Source: Pelagomonas calceolata
Lineage: Eukaryota; Sar; Pelagophyceae; Pelagomonadales; Pelagomonadaceae
Assembly: GCA_918797485.1 (NCBI GenBank)
Contig: CAKKNE010000003.1
Span: forward strand, 992,001-1,056,000
Length of the DNA: 64,000 bases
Direction of reading: 5' to 3'
Part shown: one piece after another, positions 36,787 to 47,300 of the stretch
Layout: each line of letters begins with the position of its first letter
Position numbering within the stretch: position 1 is the first letter of the stretch
Translations under genes and position numbers: made by a program
The notes under the pieces: generated by a model
Databases searched by the model: none
What the model was told of the DNA's origin: nothing
The model's input: only the letters and a program-made list of their open reading frames with translations

Positions 36787-37545
36787 ATGGGCGCCACCAA
36801 GGCGCGCACCCCGCCGCCGCCGAAGCGCAAGGGCAGCACGAGCCCCATGCTCACGAACTTGCTGAACGCCCTCAGCCCCACGAAAGAGGACAAGATCTTC
36901 ACGGGCGTCCTCGAGAAGCGGAGTCGGGACGGCACGTGGAAGCCCAAGGCTTTCTATGTCCATGGTACGGTGCTGTGCTACTACCTGGAAGGCCAGGACG
37001 GCGTCGAGGACGGCCCCCACGCCTCCCTCAACCTTCTGTCGGTGGAGAGCATCGAAACGAAGGTCGGCAAAGATGGCCAAAAAAAAATAAAGCTCTGGGT
37101 CTCACAGTCGCCGTCGCGGCGACGGCCCGTCGAGCTGCGGGCCGCGCCGAAAAAGTCGTTCTTCGGCCCGGACCAGCCGCCCCTGGAGAAGTGGGAGACG
37201 GCGTTCCGCGCGTTCGTCGATCGGGCGCGGGAGAACGGGGCTCGTCAGCGTTGGCTCGCGAAGCAAAACCCTTCCAGGATGAGGAGGGCTAGGAAGTCGC
37301 TATCTCGGACCTTCTTCGGGCCCTCCGACGCCGCGAAAAAACGGGAGGCCGAGTGCTTGCGAGCGCGCGAGGACATCTTCGCGTTCTACAGAAAACACAA
37401 CCCCGAGAAACTGAAGGGCTGCAACGACATCATCACGAAGTACAAGGCCGCCGGCGTCGACGAGCCCGCCTTGTTGGAAGCGATCCGGAAGAAGTACGGC
37501 CGGCCGCCGCTCGCCGCGATCCAATCGGGGGGAGGAGCTCAATAA
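36787..37545 (+). CDS. PH-domain protein
   Basis: A 252-residue protein. After a basic Pro-rich start (TPPPPKRKGS), residues about 35-150 form a PH domain: FTGVLEKRSRDGTWKPKAFYVHG, VLCYYLEGQDG, and the C-terminal helix WETAFRAFVDRARENG. A basic C-terminal half (MRRARKSLSRTFFG, EDIFAFYRKHNPEKL) ends in a helix. PH domains bind phosphoinositides or proteins; ligand unknown. ATG context is ACCATGG. Its stop lies 6 bp from the stop of the convergent pumilio-type gene, the tightest pair in the window. Confidence 0.8.
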   Translation: MGATKARTPPPPKRKGSTSPMLTNLLNALSPTKEDKIFTGVLEKRSRDGTWKPKAFYVHGTVLCYYLEGQDGVEDGPHASLNLLSVESIETKVGKDGQKKIKLWVSQSPSRRRPVELRAAPKKSFFGPDQPPLEKWETAFRAFVDRARENGARQRWLAKQNPSRMRRARKSLSRTFFGPSDAAKKREAECLRAREDIFAFYRKHNPEKLKGCNDIITKYKAAGVDEPALLEAIRKKYGRPPLAAIQSGGGAQ

Positions 37546-37551
37546 TTAGTC

Positions 37552-39620
37552 TTACTCATCCAAAGCTTCAAGGAGCGCCTGAGCACCCTTCGTCTTCGCC
37601 TTGGCCAGCCCCTTCCGCACCTTTGCGAGCTCCTTCCGCGTCGCCGGCCGCGCGCGCACGAGCGCCGCTAATACTAAAGCGCCCCGATTCGACCCGGCCC
37701 ATCTCTCAAAACCGCCCGCCTCCTTCGCAGCGCTTGAAAAGGCCTCCGCAAACCCCTCGGTCCCGGCCTGCAATAATGAAAGCAGCGTGCGATGCGCGAC
37801 GTCGTCGTCGAGGACCGGCGGCGGTATTGATGAGTCTGCGACGCCCCAGTCCCCGGTGGCGTCGGCCGCCGCCGCAACATCACCGGCGGAGCTGTCGTCG
37901 TCGTCGCTCTTCTCGAAGAAGGCGCCGCGCGCGTCCTCGGAGGAGTCGTCCGAGTCGGAGTCCTCTTCCTCGTCGTCGCTGCCGGAGCCGTCCTCGTCGC
38001 CGCCGCCGGAGCCCGCCGAGGCGTCCTCGTCGTCCTCGTCGTCGTCCTCGTCGCCTGCGGACGTCGACCGGTGAGCGAGGCGGGTTTCGGACGGAGAACG
38101 ATAGGCGAAGGCAAAGTCGACGCGGCGCCGCGACCGCCGCCGAAGTGCGGGTTCTTCGCCTCCACATCATCATCCGGAACGCTGAAAGCGGCGGCCGGCG
38201 CGAGGCACGCTCGCGCGACGCGCTCGACCAGCTCCGCGTCACCAATCAAAGGCTTCACGGAGAGAGCCGCAATGACGACGGGCGCCGCGCTGCGCGACGC
38301 GAGTAACACCGGCGCGCGCGTCTCTAACGCTTTTTTGAGGCCCGGCGCGACGTGCGCGGCGAGCTCGCCTCTTCTTTGAGCCCTAGGTTTCCGCGACGCC
38401 GGCGCGCCCTCTATCGTGACAGAGGACGGATCCTCCCTTAATACATCCTTGACGTCCGCCGACAAGTACTTGGACGAAGCGTCCACGAGCAGCGATAATA
38501 AAACTTGGGCGCCGCACACATCCAGAGCCAGTTCCGCGCACGCGGGCCCGAGCTCTCCACTAATTAGGGAGCCGGTCTGCTTCGTGTCGTCGACGACATC
38601 TAAAAAGCGAATGAGCGCGACGTGGGCCCTTGCATGTAGTGATGCTTGTGCCGCGCGGCTCCGCCAGCACTTTTTGAGTAATCCCTTGCGCGTCTTGGCG
38701 TCGGCCGCCGTGGCTAGTATGGAGGACGCGCGCGCGCCGCTGCGCGTGGACACGAAGTGGGGGTGCGCTTCGGCCGTCCTCGACGCGAGTTCCCTTAGAT
38801 TATGTAGAGACGAGCACCTCTCAAATAGTAGATCGTGGGCAAAAGCATAATGCGCGAGGCCCTTGTCGCAGAGCTTTGAGAGCGTGGCGTCGACACCCAA
38901 CAAAATAGGCGCGCGCCGCCGCTCCTCGACCTCGTTCAATATGCCTGATAACGTCTCGGCCTTCAGGAGATCGGCGTCGGGCACGGCGTAGAGCTCGCGT
39001 CTCAATGAAATAGCGTCCCGCTTCGGCGCCGTCTGCAGCAGCGCGTCGGCGACCTTGGCGCCCACGGCGTGGACCGCGATCTGCCGGAACTTGCCCCGCA
39101 CGGCGCGGCACCTTGCAGATCTCTGAGATGAATCAGCCGCCCTTTTCACTAATGCCAAAGCCACATGTCTAGCGTAGGGGCGGATGGCCAGTTCCCCCAA
39201 GCGTGGGACGAGCTCGGCCTCGATCTTCGCTCTTTGATTACTATCGCCGAACTTGTGCAGCGCCTGGACAACTCGAGCCGAGTCGTGTTTGAGAGAAGCC
39301 TCGTAGAGCTTGCCCGTCAGCGCCGACAGAGCCGCGTCGACGGTCTTCTTCCGCGTGGCTTCGTCTATAGCCTTCTTGCGAAAGACGTTCCACAATTGCA
39401 CGGTCTCGGCGACGGCGACGCCGCGCGCGGGCTTCACGACGAGCGCTTTCCTACCTTGCGCCGGCGGGGGCTTGTCGTCCTTCTTTTTACGCTTGGCCTT
39501 GCCGGTGGTGACGACGCCGGTCGCGCGCGGCGCCAGACTAGGGCGCTGGCCGGTCGGGGCCTTTTTTTGTTTCTTTTGCTGCGTGTTGCCGCCCTTGGAC
39601 TGGGGGCGCTTCTTGGCCAT
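37552..39620 (-). CDS. PUF6/pumilio-type ribosome-biogenesis protein (two exons)
   Basis: Exons 39620-38135 and 38054-37552 give 662 residues. The N-terminus is Lys-rich and nucleolar-like (KKRPQSKGG, KAKRKKKDDK). A central array of helical pumilio-like repeats (LWNVFRKKAIDEATRKK, KHDSARVVQALHKFG, RPYARHVALALVKRAA) resembles PUF6/Puf-A proteins, with a CPL-like C-terminal half. Exon 2 begins with a long acidic run (DEDDDEDDEDASAGSGGG) and ends with AGTEGFAEAFSSAAKEAGG and a Lys-rich tail. Family members bind RNA or pre-ribosomes. The intron (38055-38134, 80 nt) is not an introner. Reading through it in one frame gives a spurious Thr/Arg-rich tail. Confidence 0.82.
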
Positions 39621-40067
39621 GGCTTTGTGCGTCGATGGCGTCCGCTGCTTGCTCTCTGTTCAGGGAGAGCTGTTTTGCTTCCTGCGCAGCGCGTTGCAGC
39701 GAGGTTGCGCGCGCAGTCAGTTCTGGGTCAGAGTGCAATGCTCAATCGCCCCCGTGTCGCACCGATAGGCACGCGGTGTGAGCAATTACCGCTGCTGAAC
39801 GCTGGCTGCATCGCCCAGGTCCTGCAGCTCTGCCCCTGTGAACGACTGCAGACTCGCTTGTCCCCGGTTCAAGCGACGCGCAACGCGTTGCATACGTCGG
39901 CCAGGGATCGCTGCGACCAGGACTTCGGCAACGAAGCCGGCGGACGCCGCGCAAATTCCCAAAAACCTAGCCTACTACGGCCCAGTTCGCTGCACCACAG
40001 CCGCGCGCGCATTCATTACGCGGCCGCGCTGCGCATTATAGCGCAGCACTGTAAAAGCGACTGCGAA
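39621..40067. other. Divergent intergenic region
   Basis: A 447-bp region between the PUF6-like gene and the ATP-grasp-like gene. A start-proximal motif lies at 39627-39642 on the minus strand. An open frame running through here from the opposite strand of the PUF gene is not supported before 40068. Confidence 0.5.
39627..39642 (-). promoter_or_regulatory. Start-proximal GACGCCATCGAYGCGA motif
   Basis: GACGCCATCGACGCAC on the minus strand, ending six bases before the PUF6-like ATG at 39620. Confidence 0.4.
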
Positions 40068-41846
40068 ATGCCGAACCACACGTTACAAATGCAGGACGAC
40101 ACCTACGACGCCGCCCCGCCGCCGGCGCCCCCGGCGCACGCCGACGCCGACGCGGCCGGCGACGAGCCCGAGCCGAAGCGCTGGCCCGACCCGGCGCCGG
40201 GCACCTGCGCCGAGTCCTTTGGAACGGGTGTAGAGAACGCTACGGAAGAACCGAGAACGTATCGCGAGGGCGAGGAGGTCGACGTGTTTTATCGAGCGTT
40301 GGAAGACGACACGGGCGGCTACTTCCCCTGTGCGGACAGCACGGACAACCTGTGCGGTCCGAGGCTCGCGCGGAGCGACGGCTGGGTGCCGGCCGTCGTC
40401 GAGCGCGCGCACCACGGCTGGGACGGCGAGCAGGTTCTGGTAAGGCACGCGTGGCCGCACTGGCGCGAGCCGGGCGGGCGGCCCCTGGACATGAGTGACG
40501 ATCGGAACGCGGTGCAGCGGTTCGCTCCCTATCGCGTGCGGCCGCGATCTGAAAAACCTGAAAAACCGTCCCTGGATATTTTATTGGTGAGATGGGGCGG
40601 CAAGGAGGACCCCGACGCTTGTGCGGGGCAATATAGTGGAAGTTGGGGCTCGGCAGGTGCCGTCGTGAGCGATCGCTTCGCGAGTGGGTTGCTGGACTTT
40701 GTGCACTGGAAGCTCGGGTGTGATTATGGTGCTTGTACGGCCTACGTGACGTCTGGTTCAGACCTGGAGCGCCTCTGCGAGCGACGCATCACGCAAATGT
40801 TGAAAGGAAAACACGTCGCCGCTTTTTATCTGTTGTGGCCGGCGCGCTTTGATGATGGGACTGCGGGTAGACCTGGCATGGTGCCCGCGGACTCGTTGCT
40901 GGAGCTCATGCGTCGTGTTGAGTCAGCGGGCGTTCCTACGAGATTTCCGCATTCTGCGCATGTCTATCGAGCTCTACTCGCGAAGGAGTGGACGACGGCG
41001 GTAAGCGGTTGCGGTCCTTCGCAAATGAGAGTGCCGGCGACGACGCGCGTCTCGGCGTCGAGTGTCGCGCGCGTGCCGTTCTCCGCCGCGAAGCGCGCCG
41101 TCGACGCGCTGCGGGCCATCAAAGGTGACGAATGTGATCGCGGCGTCGTCAAGCTCGGGTACTCGTGGGAGGCGCTCGATGTGCGCGCGTGGCGCGGCGT
41201 GAGTGATTTGGCGGGCGCGCTGGTCGACGTCCTGCACCAGCCGGGCTGTCGCGCGAGACATGTCTTCGTCCAAGAGTACGTGCGGCATCTGGGGGAGGCG
41301 CGGTGCTATGTGGTGGATGGCCGCGTCGCGAAGATTTTATTTACGCGCTTCGAGCCGCCCGACGACGAGGGCGACGACGCCGGCCGCTTCTGCACCTTCA
41401 AGGAGGTTCCCCGTTCAACAATCTTGGAGGGCTGGTGCGAGAATAGTCCCGAGAGGTTGCAGGCGTTGGACACGGCACTACGGGGCCTCTGCGCGACGTG
41501 GGGGACGTGGCTCCTGGCTTTGGATGCCGAGCCGCAGCCGTTCTATAGGATAGACGCCTTCGTGTGGTGGGATGAGAACGGCTGGCGTTTGACCACGGGC
41601 GAGATCACGGAGCTCGGCGGGTCTTTTTTGGGATGGCGCGACGGGCCGCGCGTCGTCTTCGAGGCCGTCCTGCGGAGCTGCTTCCGCGACGGGGCGCTCG
41701 AGGCGTGGGAGGGCCGCCGGCGCGCGGACGACGCGACGCCCGACCGGTCGCCGACGCCCGGCGACGGCGACGACGAGGACGACGCGCGGCCGGGGTGGAG
41801 CGAGGAGCCTCCTGCGCTGCCGGTGGCGGACTATTTATCCCAGTGA
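40068..41846 (+). CDS. ATP-grasp-like protein of unknown function
   Basis: A 592-residue protein from the ATG at 40068. Residues about 60-160 form a Cys/Trp-containing module (EVDVFYRALEDDTGGYFPC, WVPAVVERAHHGWDGEQV) of the DUF/agenet type. The C-terminal half resembles an ATP-grasp fold: VKLGYSWEALDVRAWRG, HVFVQEYVRHLGEARCYVVDG, LFTRFEPPDD, and the metal-binding side YRIDAFVWWDENG followed by GEITELGGSFLGW. A ligase-type reaction is inferred only. The acidic tail ends at 41846. The same frame stays open far upstream but there it overlaps the antisense of the PUF gene and carries no recognisable domain. Confidence 0.65.
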   Translation: MPNHTLQMQDDTYDAAPPPAPPAHADADAAGDEPEPKRWPDPAPGTCAESFGTGVENATEEPRTYREGEEVDVFYRALEDDTGGYFPCADSTDNLCGPRLARSDGWVPAVVERAHHGWDGEQVLVRHAWPHWREPGGRPLDMSDDRNAVQRFAPYRVRPRSEKPEKPSLDILLVRWGGKEDPDACAGQYSGSWGSAGAVVSDRFASGLLDFVHWKLGCDYGACTAYVTSGSDLERLCERRITQMLKGKHVAAFYLLWPARFDDGTAGRPGMVPADSLLELMRRVESAGVPTRFPHSAHVYRALLAKEWTTAVSGCGPSQMRVPATTRVSASSVARVPFSAAKRAVDALRAIKGDECDRGVVKLGYSWEALDVRAWRGVSDLAGALVDVLHQPGCRARHVFVQEYVRHLGEARCYVVDGRVAKILFTRFEPPDDEGDDAGRFCTFKEVPRSTILEGWCENSPERLQALDTALRGLCATWGTWLLALDAEPQPFYRIDAFVWWDENGWRLTTGEITELGGSFLGWRDGPRVVFEAVLRSCFRDGALEAWEGRRRADDATPDRSPTPGDGDDEDDARPGWSEEPPALPVADYLSQ

Positions 41847-41891
41847 ATATTTTTTATGTTACTATGGCTGCGTTTTGCGGGCGCCATGGCC

Positions 41892-41915
41892 GCTAGTGTC
41901 TTACATGCCGCTAGT
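41892..41915 (-). promoter_or_regulatory. 24-bp intergenic element, copy 8
   Basis: GCTAGTGTCTTACA, TGC, CGCTAGT. It lies in the 149-bp gap before the MCM gene, 81 bp from its ATG. Confidence 0.65.
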
Positions 41916-41995
41916 AATCCGCGCGCGACGAACTTGCGCGGGAACCGGTCCCATTGATCGAAATTGGCGCGAGAAGCACAAACGCAGTGCTAAAA

Positions 41996-44155
41996 ATGGC
42001 CAGAACCCCGCGCGCCACGCCGACGCCGGCCCGCACGCAGCAGCGCACGCAGCAGCGCGCGCCACACGCGCCGCGCCCGCCGCCGAATGAGTCAGAGGGC
42101 TGGCGGCGACTCTCGAAAGACGCGTGGAAGGAGAAATTCGCGGCGTTCGTGCGACGCCCGCGAGATGGAAGGAGAGCGCTCCAAGCCGTCGTGAGCGGCG
42201 AGGACGCGGCGGGCGACGCGAGGGGCGTCGGCGTGCCCGTGGATCTGTGCGAGCTCGCTAGATTTGATGCCGGCGCGGCACAGGGCTTACTGCGGTGGCC
42301 CGAGAAACTCCTCCCGGTCTTCGACGAGGCGCTGAACGACGGCGTCAAGGCGCTCCTCTCGTCGCAGACGGCCTCGCGGCACCCGGACTGGCGCGAGCGC
42401 AAGGCCCGAGCGCGGTTACGCCACTGCCCGCCGTTATCTGCCCACCGCAAGCCCAACGTCTCCGCTCTACGGTGTGGAGACGTCGGGCCTTTAGTGCAAA
42501 TCGAAGGGACGGTCGTACGAACGGGCGCCGTCCGAGTCTTGGAAGCACAAAGGTGGTACCGCTGCCTGGACCAGCGGTGCGAGCACGTCTTCCCCGTGAA
42601 GCCCGACGCGGCCCAGGGTAACGTGTTTGAAGCGCCCAAAAGATGCCCCGGCCAGGACGGGTCCTGCGGGAGCCGGCGCTTCGTCGAGGTCGAGCGGGAA
42701 AACGCGGACTACCAGGAGTTGCGCGTCCAGGAGCACGTCGAGCGCTTGGGCGTCGGCGCCATCCCACGGAGTTTGACCGTCGTCGTGACGTACGACTTGG
42801 CGGACGCGTCGACGGCCGGCGACGCGGTTGCTGTCACCGGTTATCTCGAGAGAAGGTGGCAGCCCCACTACAAGGACGTGCGGGTCGACGTGGATCTTGT
42901 ACTAAGGGCGTGCGACGTGCGGCCCGTCGCCGCGGCGCACGCGCCGGGCGCCGCACGAGCGACGGAGGAGGACGTCGCCGCGTTCCGGGCCTTATGGAGA
43001 AGGGCGGCGCGGAGCCAGGCGCCCCTGGCCGCGCGCGACGTGTTGATCGATTCCGTGTGTCCTCGGATATTTGGGCGGCGGACGCTGAAGCTAGCCGTGC
43101 TACTGACGGCGGTCGGCGGCGTCGGTTCCGACGAACGCGACCAGGATGAGGAAGAACACGTGACGCGCACGCGGGGCACGCCCCATTTGCTGCTGGTGGG
43201 CGACCCGGGCACGGGCAAGTCCCAATTTTTGAGGTTTATGGCCAAGTTGGCGCCGCGGTCGATCCTCACGACCGGCTGCGGCACGACGTCGGCGGGCCTC
43301 ACGTGCAGCGCGGTCAAAGATAATGGAGAGTGGACCCTCGAGGCCGGCGCGTTGGTTTTGGCGGATAAAGGTGTGTGCTGCATCGACGAGTTCGGCGCGA
43401 TCAAGGCCGGCGATAGGGCCGCGATCCACGAGGCCATGGAGCAGCAGACGCTGTCCGTGGCCAAGGCGGGCTTGGTCTGCACGCTCGCGGCGCGCTGCGC
43501 GGTCATGGCCTGCGCGAACCCGAAGGGCGGCGTGTTTGATAGTCGCGCGGATCTGTCCGTGAACACGTCGCTGCCCCCGTCGTTGCTGTCGAGGTTCGAC
43601 GTCATTCTGGTGGTTGTGGATGCGCCGGACGCGTCCTGGGACCGAGCTGTGAGCGCTCAAATTTTAAATTCGTCCATACGGCCGGGCTGCGGTTCCTTGG
43701 ATCCACTAGATGATGGCGACGAGCGACCGGCGAAGCGCAAGCGCGTCGCCCCGCGGCCCAAGGCCTGGTCCCTGGATCGCCTGCGGCGCTACGTCGCCTA
43801 CGTCCGGGAGCAGTTCAAGCCGACGCTCGGCGACGACGCCGCGCGCGTCGTGGAGGCCTACTACGCGCGGCAGCGGCGCGGCGCGGCGGCGGCCTCGGGA
43901 CGGGCGACGATCCGCATGCTCGAGAGTCTCGTCCGATTGGCCCAGGCCCACGCGCGGCTCTGCTGCCGGCCCGAGTGCAACGCGCAGGACGCCGTCGTCG
44001 CGTGCCTGCTGGTGGACAAGTCCATGGCGCAGAACGCGGTCTTCGCGGCGGAGACGGACCCTATCGCCGAGCTGACGGTGTCGACGGACTCCGACGCCTA
44101 CTACCTCTACCAGTACGCGCAGGTGTCGGCGGCGTTGGGGTTGGGCGGCGAGTAA
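41996..44155 (+). CDS. MCM9: MCM-family helicase, MCM9-like
   Basis: A 719-residue protein from the ATG at 41996. The N-terminal OB region holds a zinc site (CLDQRCEH ... CPGQDGSCGS). The AAA+ core has Walker A GDPGTGKSQ (about residue 402), TGCGTTSAGLT, Walker B CIDEFGAI (about 461), EAMEQQTLSVAKAGL and the arginine finger SRFDV (about 531). The TSAGLT and CIDEF wording is nearest to MCM9, a helicase of homologous recombination and mismatch repair in which MCM8 is the usual partner; MCM8 is not in the window. The C-terminal winged-helix region follows. Single exon. MCM assignment is secure, MCM9 rather than another paralogue is moderately sure. Confidence 0.88.
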   Translation: MARTPRATPTPARTQQRTQQRAPHAPRPPPNESEGWRRLSKDAWKEKFAAFVRRPRDGRRALQAVVSGEDAAGDARGVGVPVDLCELARFDAGAAQGLLRWPEKLLPVFDEALNDGVKALLSSQTASRHPDWRERKARARLRHCPPLSAHRKPNVSALRCGDVGPLVQIEGTVVRTGAVRVLEAQRWYRCLDQRCEHVFPVKPDAAQGNVFEAPKRCPGQDGSCGSRRFVEVERENADYQELRVQEHVERLGVGAIPRSLTVVVTYDLADASTAGDAVAVTGYLERRWQPHYKDVRVDVDLVLRACDVRPVAAAHAPGAARATEEDVAAFRALWRRAARSQAPLAARDVLIDSVCPRIFGRRTLKLAVLLTAVGGVGSDERDQDEEEHVTRTRGTPHLLLVGDPGTGKSQFLRFMAKLAPRSILTTGCGTTSAGLTCSAVKDNGEWTLEAGALVLADKGVCCIDEFGAIKAGDRAAIHEAMEQQTLSVAKAGLVCTLAARCAVMACANPKGGVFDSRADLSVNTSLPPSLLSRFDVILVVVDAPDASWDRAVSAQILNSSIRPGCGSLDPLDDGDERPAKRKRVAPRPKAWSLDRLRRYVAYVREQFKPTLGDDAARVVEAYYARQRRGAAAASGRATIRMLESLVRLAQAHARLCCRPECNAQDAVVACLLVDKSMAQNAVFAAETDPIAELTVSTDSDAYYLYQYAQVSAALGLGGE

Positions 44156-44357
44156 GTTGTGTTTGTGTACCGGGTTCTACGCGCGGGTTTCGCGAGCGGC
44201 ATTCATTCAATCGTCACGGCACACGCTCCGGTAGCCCTATCTGGTAGCCCTTGCTTGAGCGTGCAGGGTTTCCGCGCGCGCGCGGCGCGGAAATGAGACA
44301 ACGCCCAGACAGCCAAATTGAGCTGGGAGCAGGGACTTACGGGGAACGAGAACTGAA

Positions 44358-47300
44358 ATGCTGCGGGCCGCCCTGTTGCTCATGGGCAGCGCCGCGCTGC
44401 CGCTCCGGGCTCCCGCGCGCGGCCCCAGGCTGCGCACATGCAACAAGCCCTGGAGGGGCTGCCCCGAGGAGGGCGGCGACCTCGGCGAGAAATTAACAGG
44501 CTTCTCCGAGGCCATGGCCATGTACGACGACGACCAAAGCGGCAGCGCGTCCGCCTGGACCGGCGAGAACGGCCTCGACCGCGCTGCCTCCAAGGGCTTG
44601 GCGACGAGCGCCGCTGCGACGGCGCTGCGCCAGCTCTACAAGAACCACGGGGCGGACGGCCTCTACGCCGACGCGTTCGACTCCGAGACTATAAAAACCG
44701 CGGCGAAGGCCGAGCTCGGCGAGAACGGCCTCGACCGCGCTGCCTCCAAGGTATTCGCGACGAGCGTCGCCGTGACGATGGCGCGGCTCCAGCTCTACCA
44801 AAACGACGCGGCCAACGGCGGCGTCGACGAAGAAGAAGCGGCCCAGGGCTACCTCGGGCGGGCTCTCGTCAAGTTACTTGCAATTTTGCTAGAACTTGTT
44901 TTGGGACTCTTCGTGTTCGGAAGGATTATTCCGCGGCGCAGTAGCTTGGCGAAGGGCGCGGCCTGGCGCTCGTGTATCGTCGGCTACCTGCTCTTTTGGC
45001 CAGAGATCGCCCTCGTGGCGGCGGCGGCGACTTCGGTCCGCGGCAGCGACTACACCATTACGAAGACCAAGATCAAGACCAATGAGTCTCCGAGCTCGTC
45101 AGTCCAAAGCCTTGAGCAGCGGCGCGTGCTCTCGGGCTATGTGGACTGGGGAAATGGGAATGGCTGGTGCATGTCCGGGCTCGATGAAGAGATTGGCAGG
45201 GGAGTGTCCGATGCCAACGCCTGCTGGACGATGTGCGAGGATGAGTACGGCTCCGGCCTCGTGGCCATCGACTGGTCCGCCGCCGACGGCGAGTGCTACT
45301 GCCAGAACGACTGTCAGTGCATGGAGGACCACTACGACGCAGAAACCTACCTTGTCACGCGCGACTATTTCGCAACGCTTCCCGACAATTGCCCAGGCTA
45401 TGCAATGACCGATGACACCATCAGAACGGCCGTCGCGGCGTGGACCTCGGACGCGACTGCCGCCATGGATACGTACGGCCACATTTCTACTTGGAATACT
45501 GAAGGGGTGACGGACATGTCGTGGTTGTTTTGCGTGCGGGAGAATTGGATGGAAGGCGAGTCATGGGCGGACAACTGCGTCTTATCGACGTCGTCCTTCA
45601 TCGAAGACATCGGCGCGTGGGAAACCTACAACGTCAAGGACATGCGCTACATGTTCTACCGCGCCTTGGCCTTCAACCAGGACATCGGCGCGTGGGACAC
45701 CTCGGGTGTCACAACGATGATCTCCATGTTCCACGGCGCCTACGCCTTCAACCAGGACATCGGCGCGTGGGACACCTCCGGCGTCACGTCGATGGCGGAA
45801 ATGTTCCTGGAAGCCTCGGCCTTTAACCAGGACATCGGCGCGTGGGACACCTCTGGCGTCACGGTCATGGTCCAGATGTTCCACGTCGCCTTGGCCTTCA
45901 ACCAGGACATCGGCGCGTGGGACACCTCCGGCGTCACGTCGATGGCGGAAATGTTCTACGAAGCCTCGGCCTTTAACCAGGACATCGGCGCGTGGGACAC
46001 CTCGGGCGTCAGGAACATGCAATCCATATTCGAGCGCGCCTCGTCCTTTAACCAGGACCTCGGCTGGTGCGTGGACGACAATGTTGATTTTGACGACAAT
46101 GGAAAAACTTTTCAAGACGCGTTCGACGGCACCCAGTGCGCGTCGACGTCCTGCGGCGTCCTGCAGGGCGCCGCCTGCGCGCCGACGCCCGCGCCGACGT
46201 CGAAGTACTGGGGAAATGGGAATGGCTGGTGCATGTCCGGGCTCGACGAATTGATTGGCATGACGTCCGATGCCAACGCCTGCTGGACGATGTGCGAGGA
46301 TGAGTACGGCTCCGGCCTCGTGGCCATCGACTGGTCCGCCGACAACGGCGAGTGCTACTGCCAGAACGACTGTCAGTGCATGGAGGACTTACAAGACGCG
46401 GGAACCTATCTTGTCACGCGCGACTATATCGCAGCGCTTCCCGACAAATGCCCAGGCTATGCAATGACCGATGACACCATCAGAACGGCCGTCGCGGCGT
46501 GGACCTCGGACGCGACTGCCGCCATGGATACGTACGGCCACATTTCTACTTGGGAGACTGAAGGGGTGACGGACATGTCGAGGTTGTTTTGCGTGCGGCA
46601 GGATTGGATGGAAGGCGATTCGTGGTGGGACGATTGCGTCTTATCGACGTCGTCCTTCAACGAGGACATCGGCGCGTGGGACACCTCTGACGTCAAGGAC
46701 ATGCGCTACATGTTCTACCGCGCCTACGCCTTCGACCAGGACATCGGCGATTGGGACACCTCGGGCGTCACGGCCATGGACGAAATGTTCGGCCGTGCCT
46801 GGGCCTTCAACCAGGACATCGGCGCGTGGGACACCTCCGGCGTCACGTCGATGGCGGAAATGTTCTGCGAAGCATCGGCCTTTAACCAGGACATCGGCGC
46901 GTGGGACACCTCGGGCGTCAGGAACATGGTGGACATGTTCTACGAAGCCTTGGCCTTTAACCAGGACCTCGGCTGGTGCATGGACGACAACGTTGTCTTT
47001 GACCCCCACAACGAGGGCAAGGACATTCAAGACGCGTTCTACAGGACCCCATGCGAGTCGACGTCCTGCGGCGTCGTGCAAATGGACACCTGCGCGACGC
47101 CCCCGCCAACGCCGCAAGTATTGCCCACCAACTCTCGCGCCACCCTCGAGGGATCGATGACTTGCGCGGGCATCTCGCTGGCGGACGCAGAGTCGAACGC
47201 GGGCGTCTACGCGTCGGCAGTCGCCGACGTATACGACGTCCAAGCCAACAGGGTTACCGTGACGTTTTCATCTGGCCGAAGGCGTCTCCAGAGCGGCAGT

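Noticed and set aside
39165-40067. Upstream extension of the ATP-grasp-like gene
   Set aside because: The frame overlaps the antisense of the PUF6-like gene and crosses its promoter. The ATG at 40068 starts the domain-bearing part.
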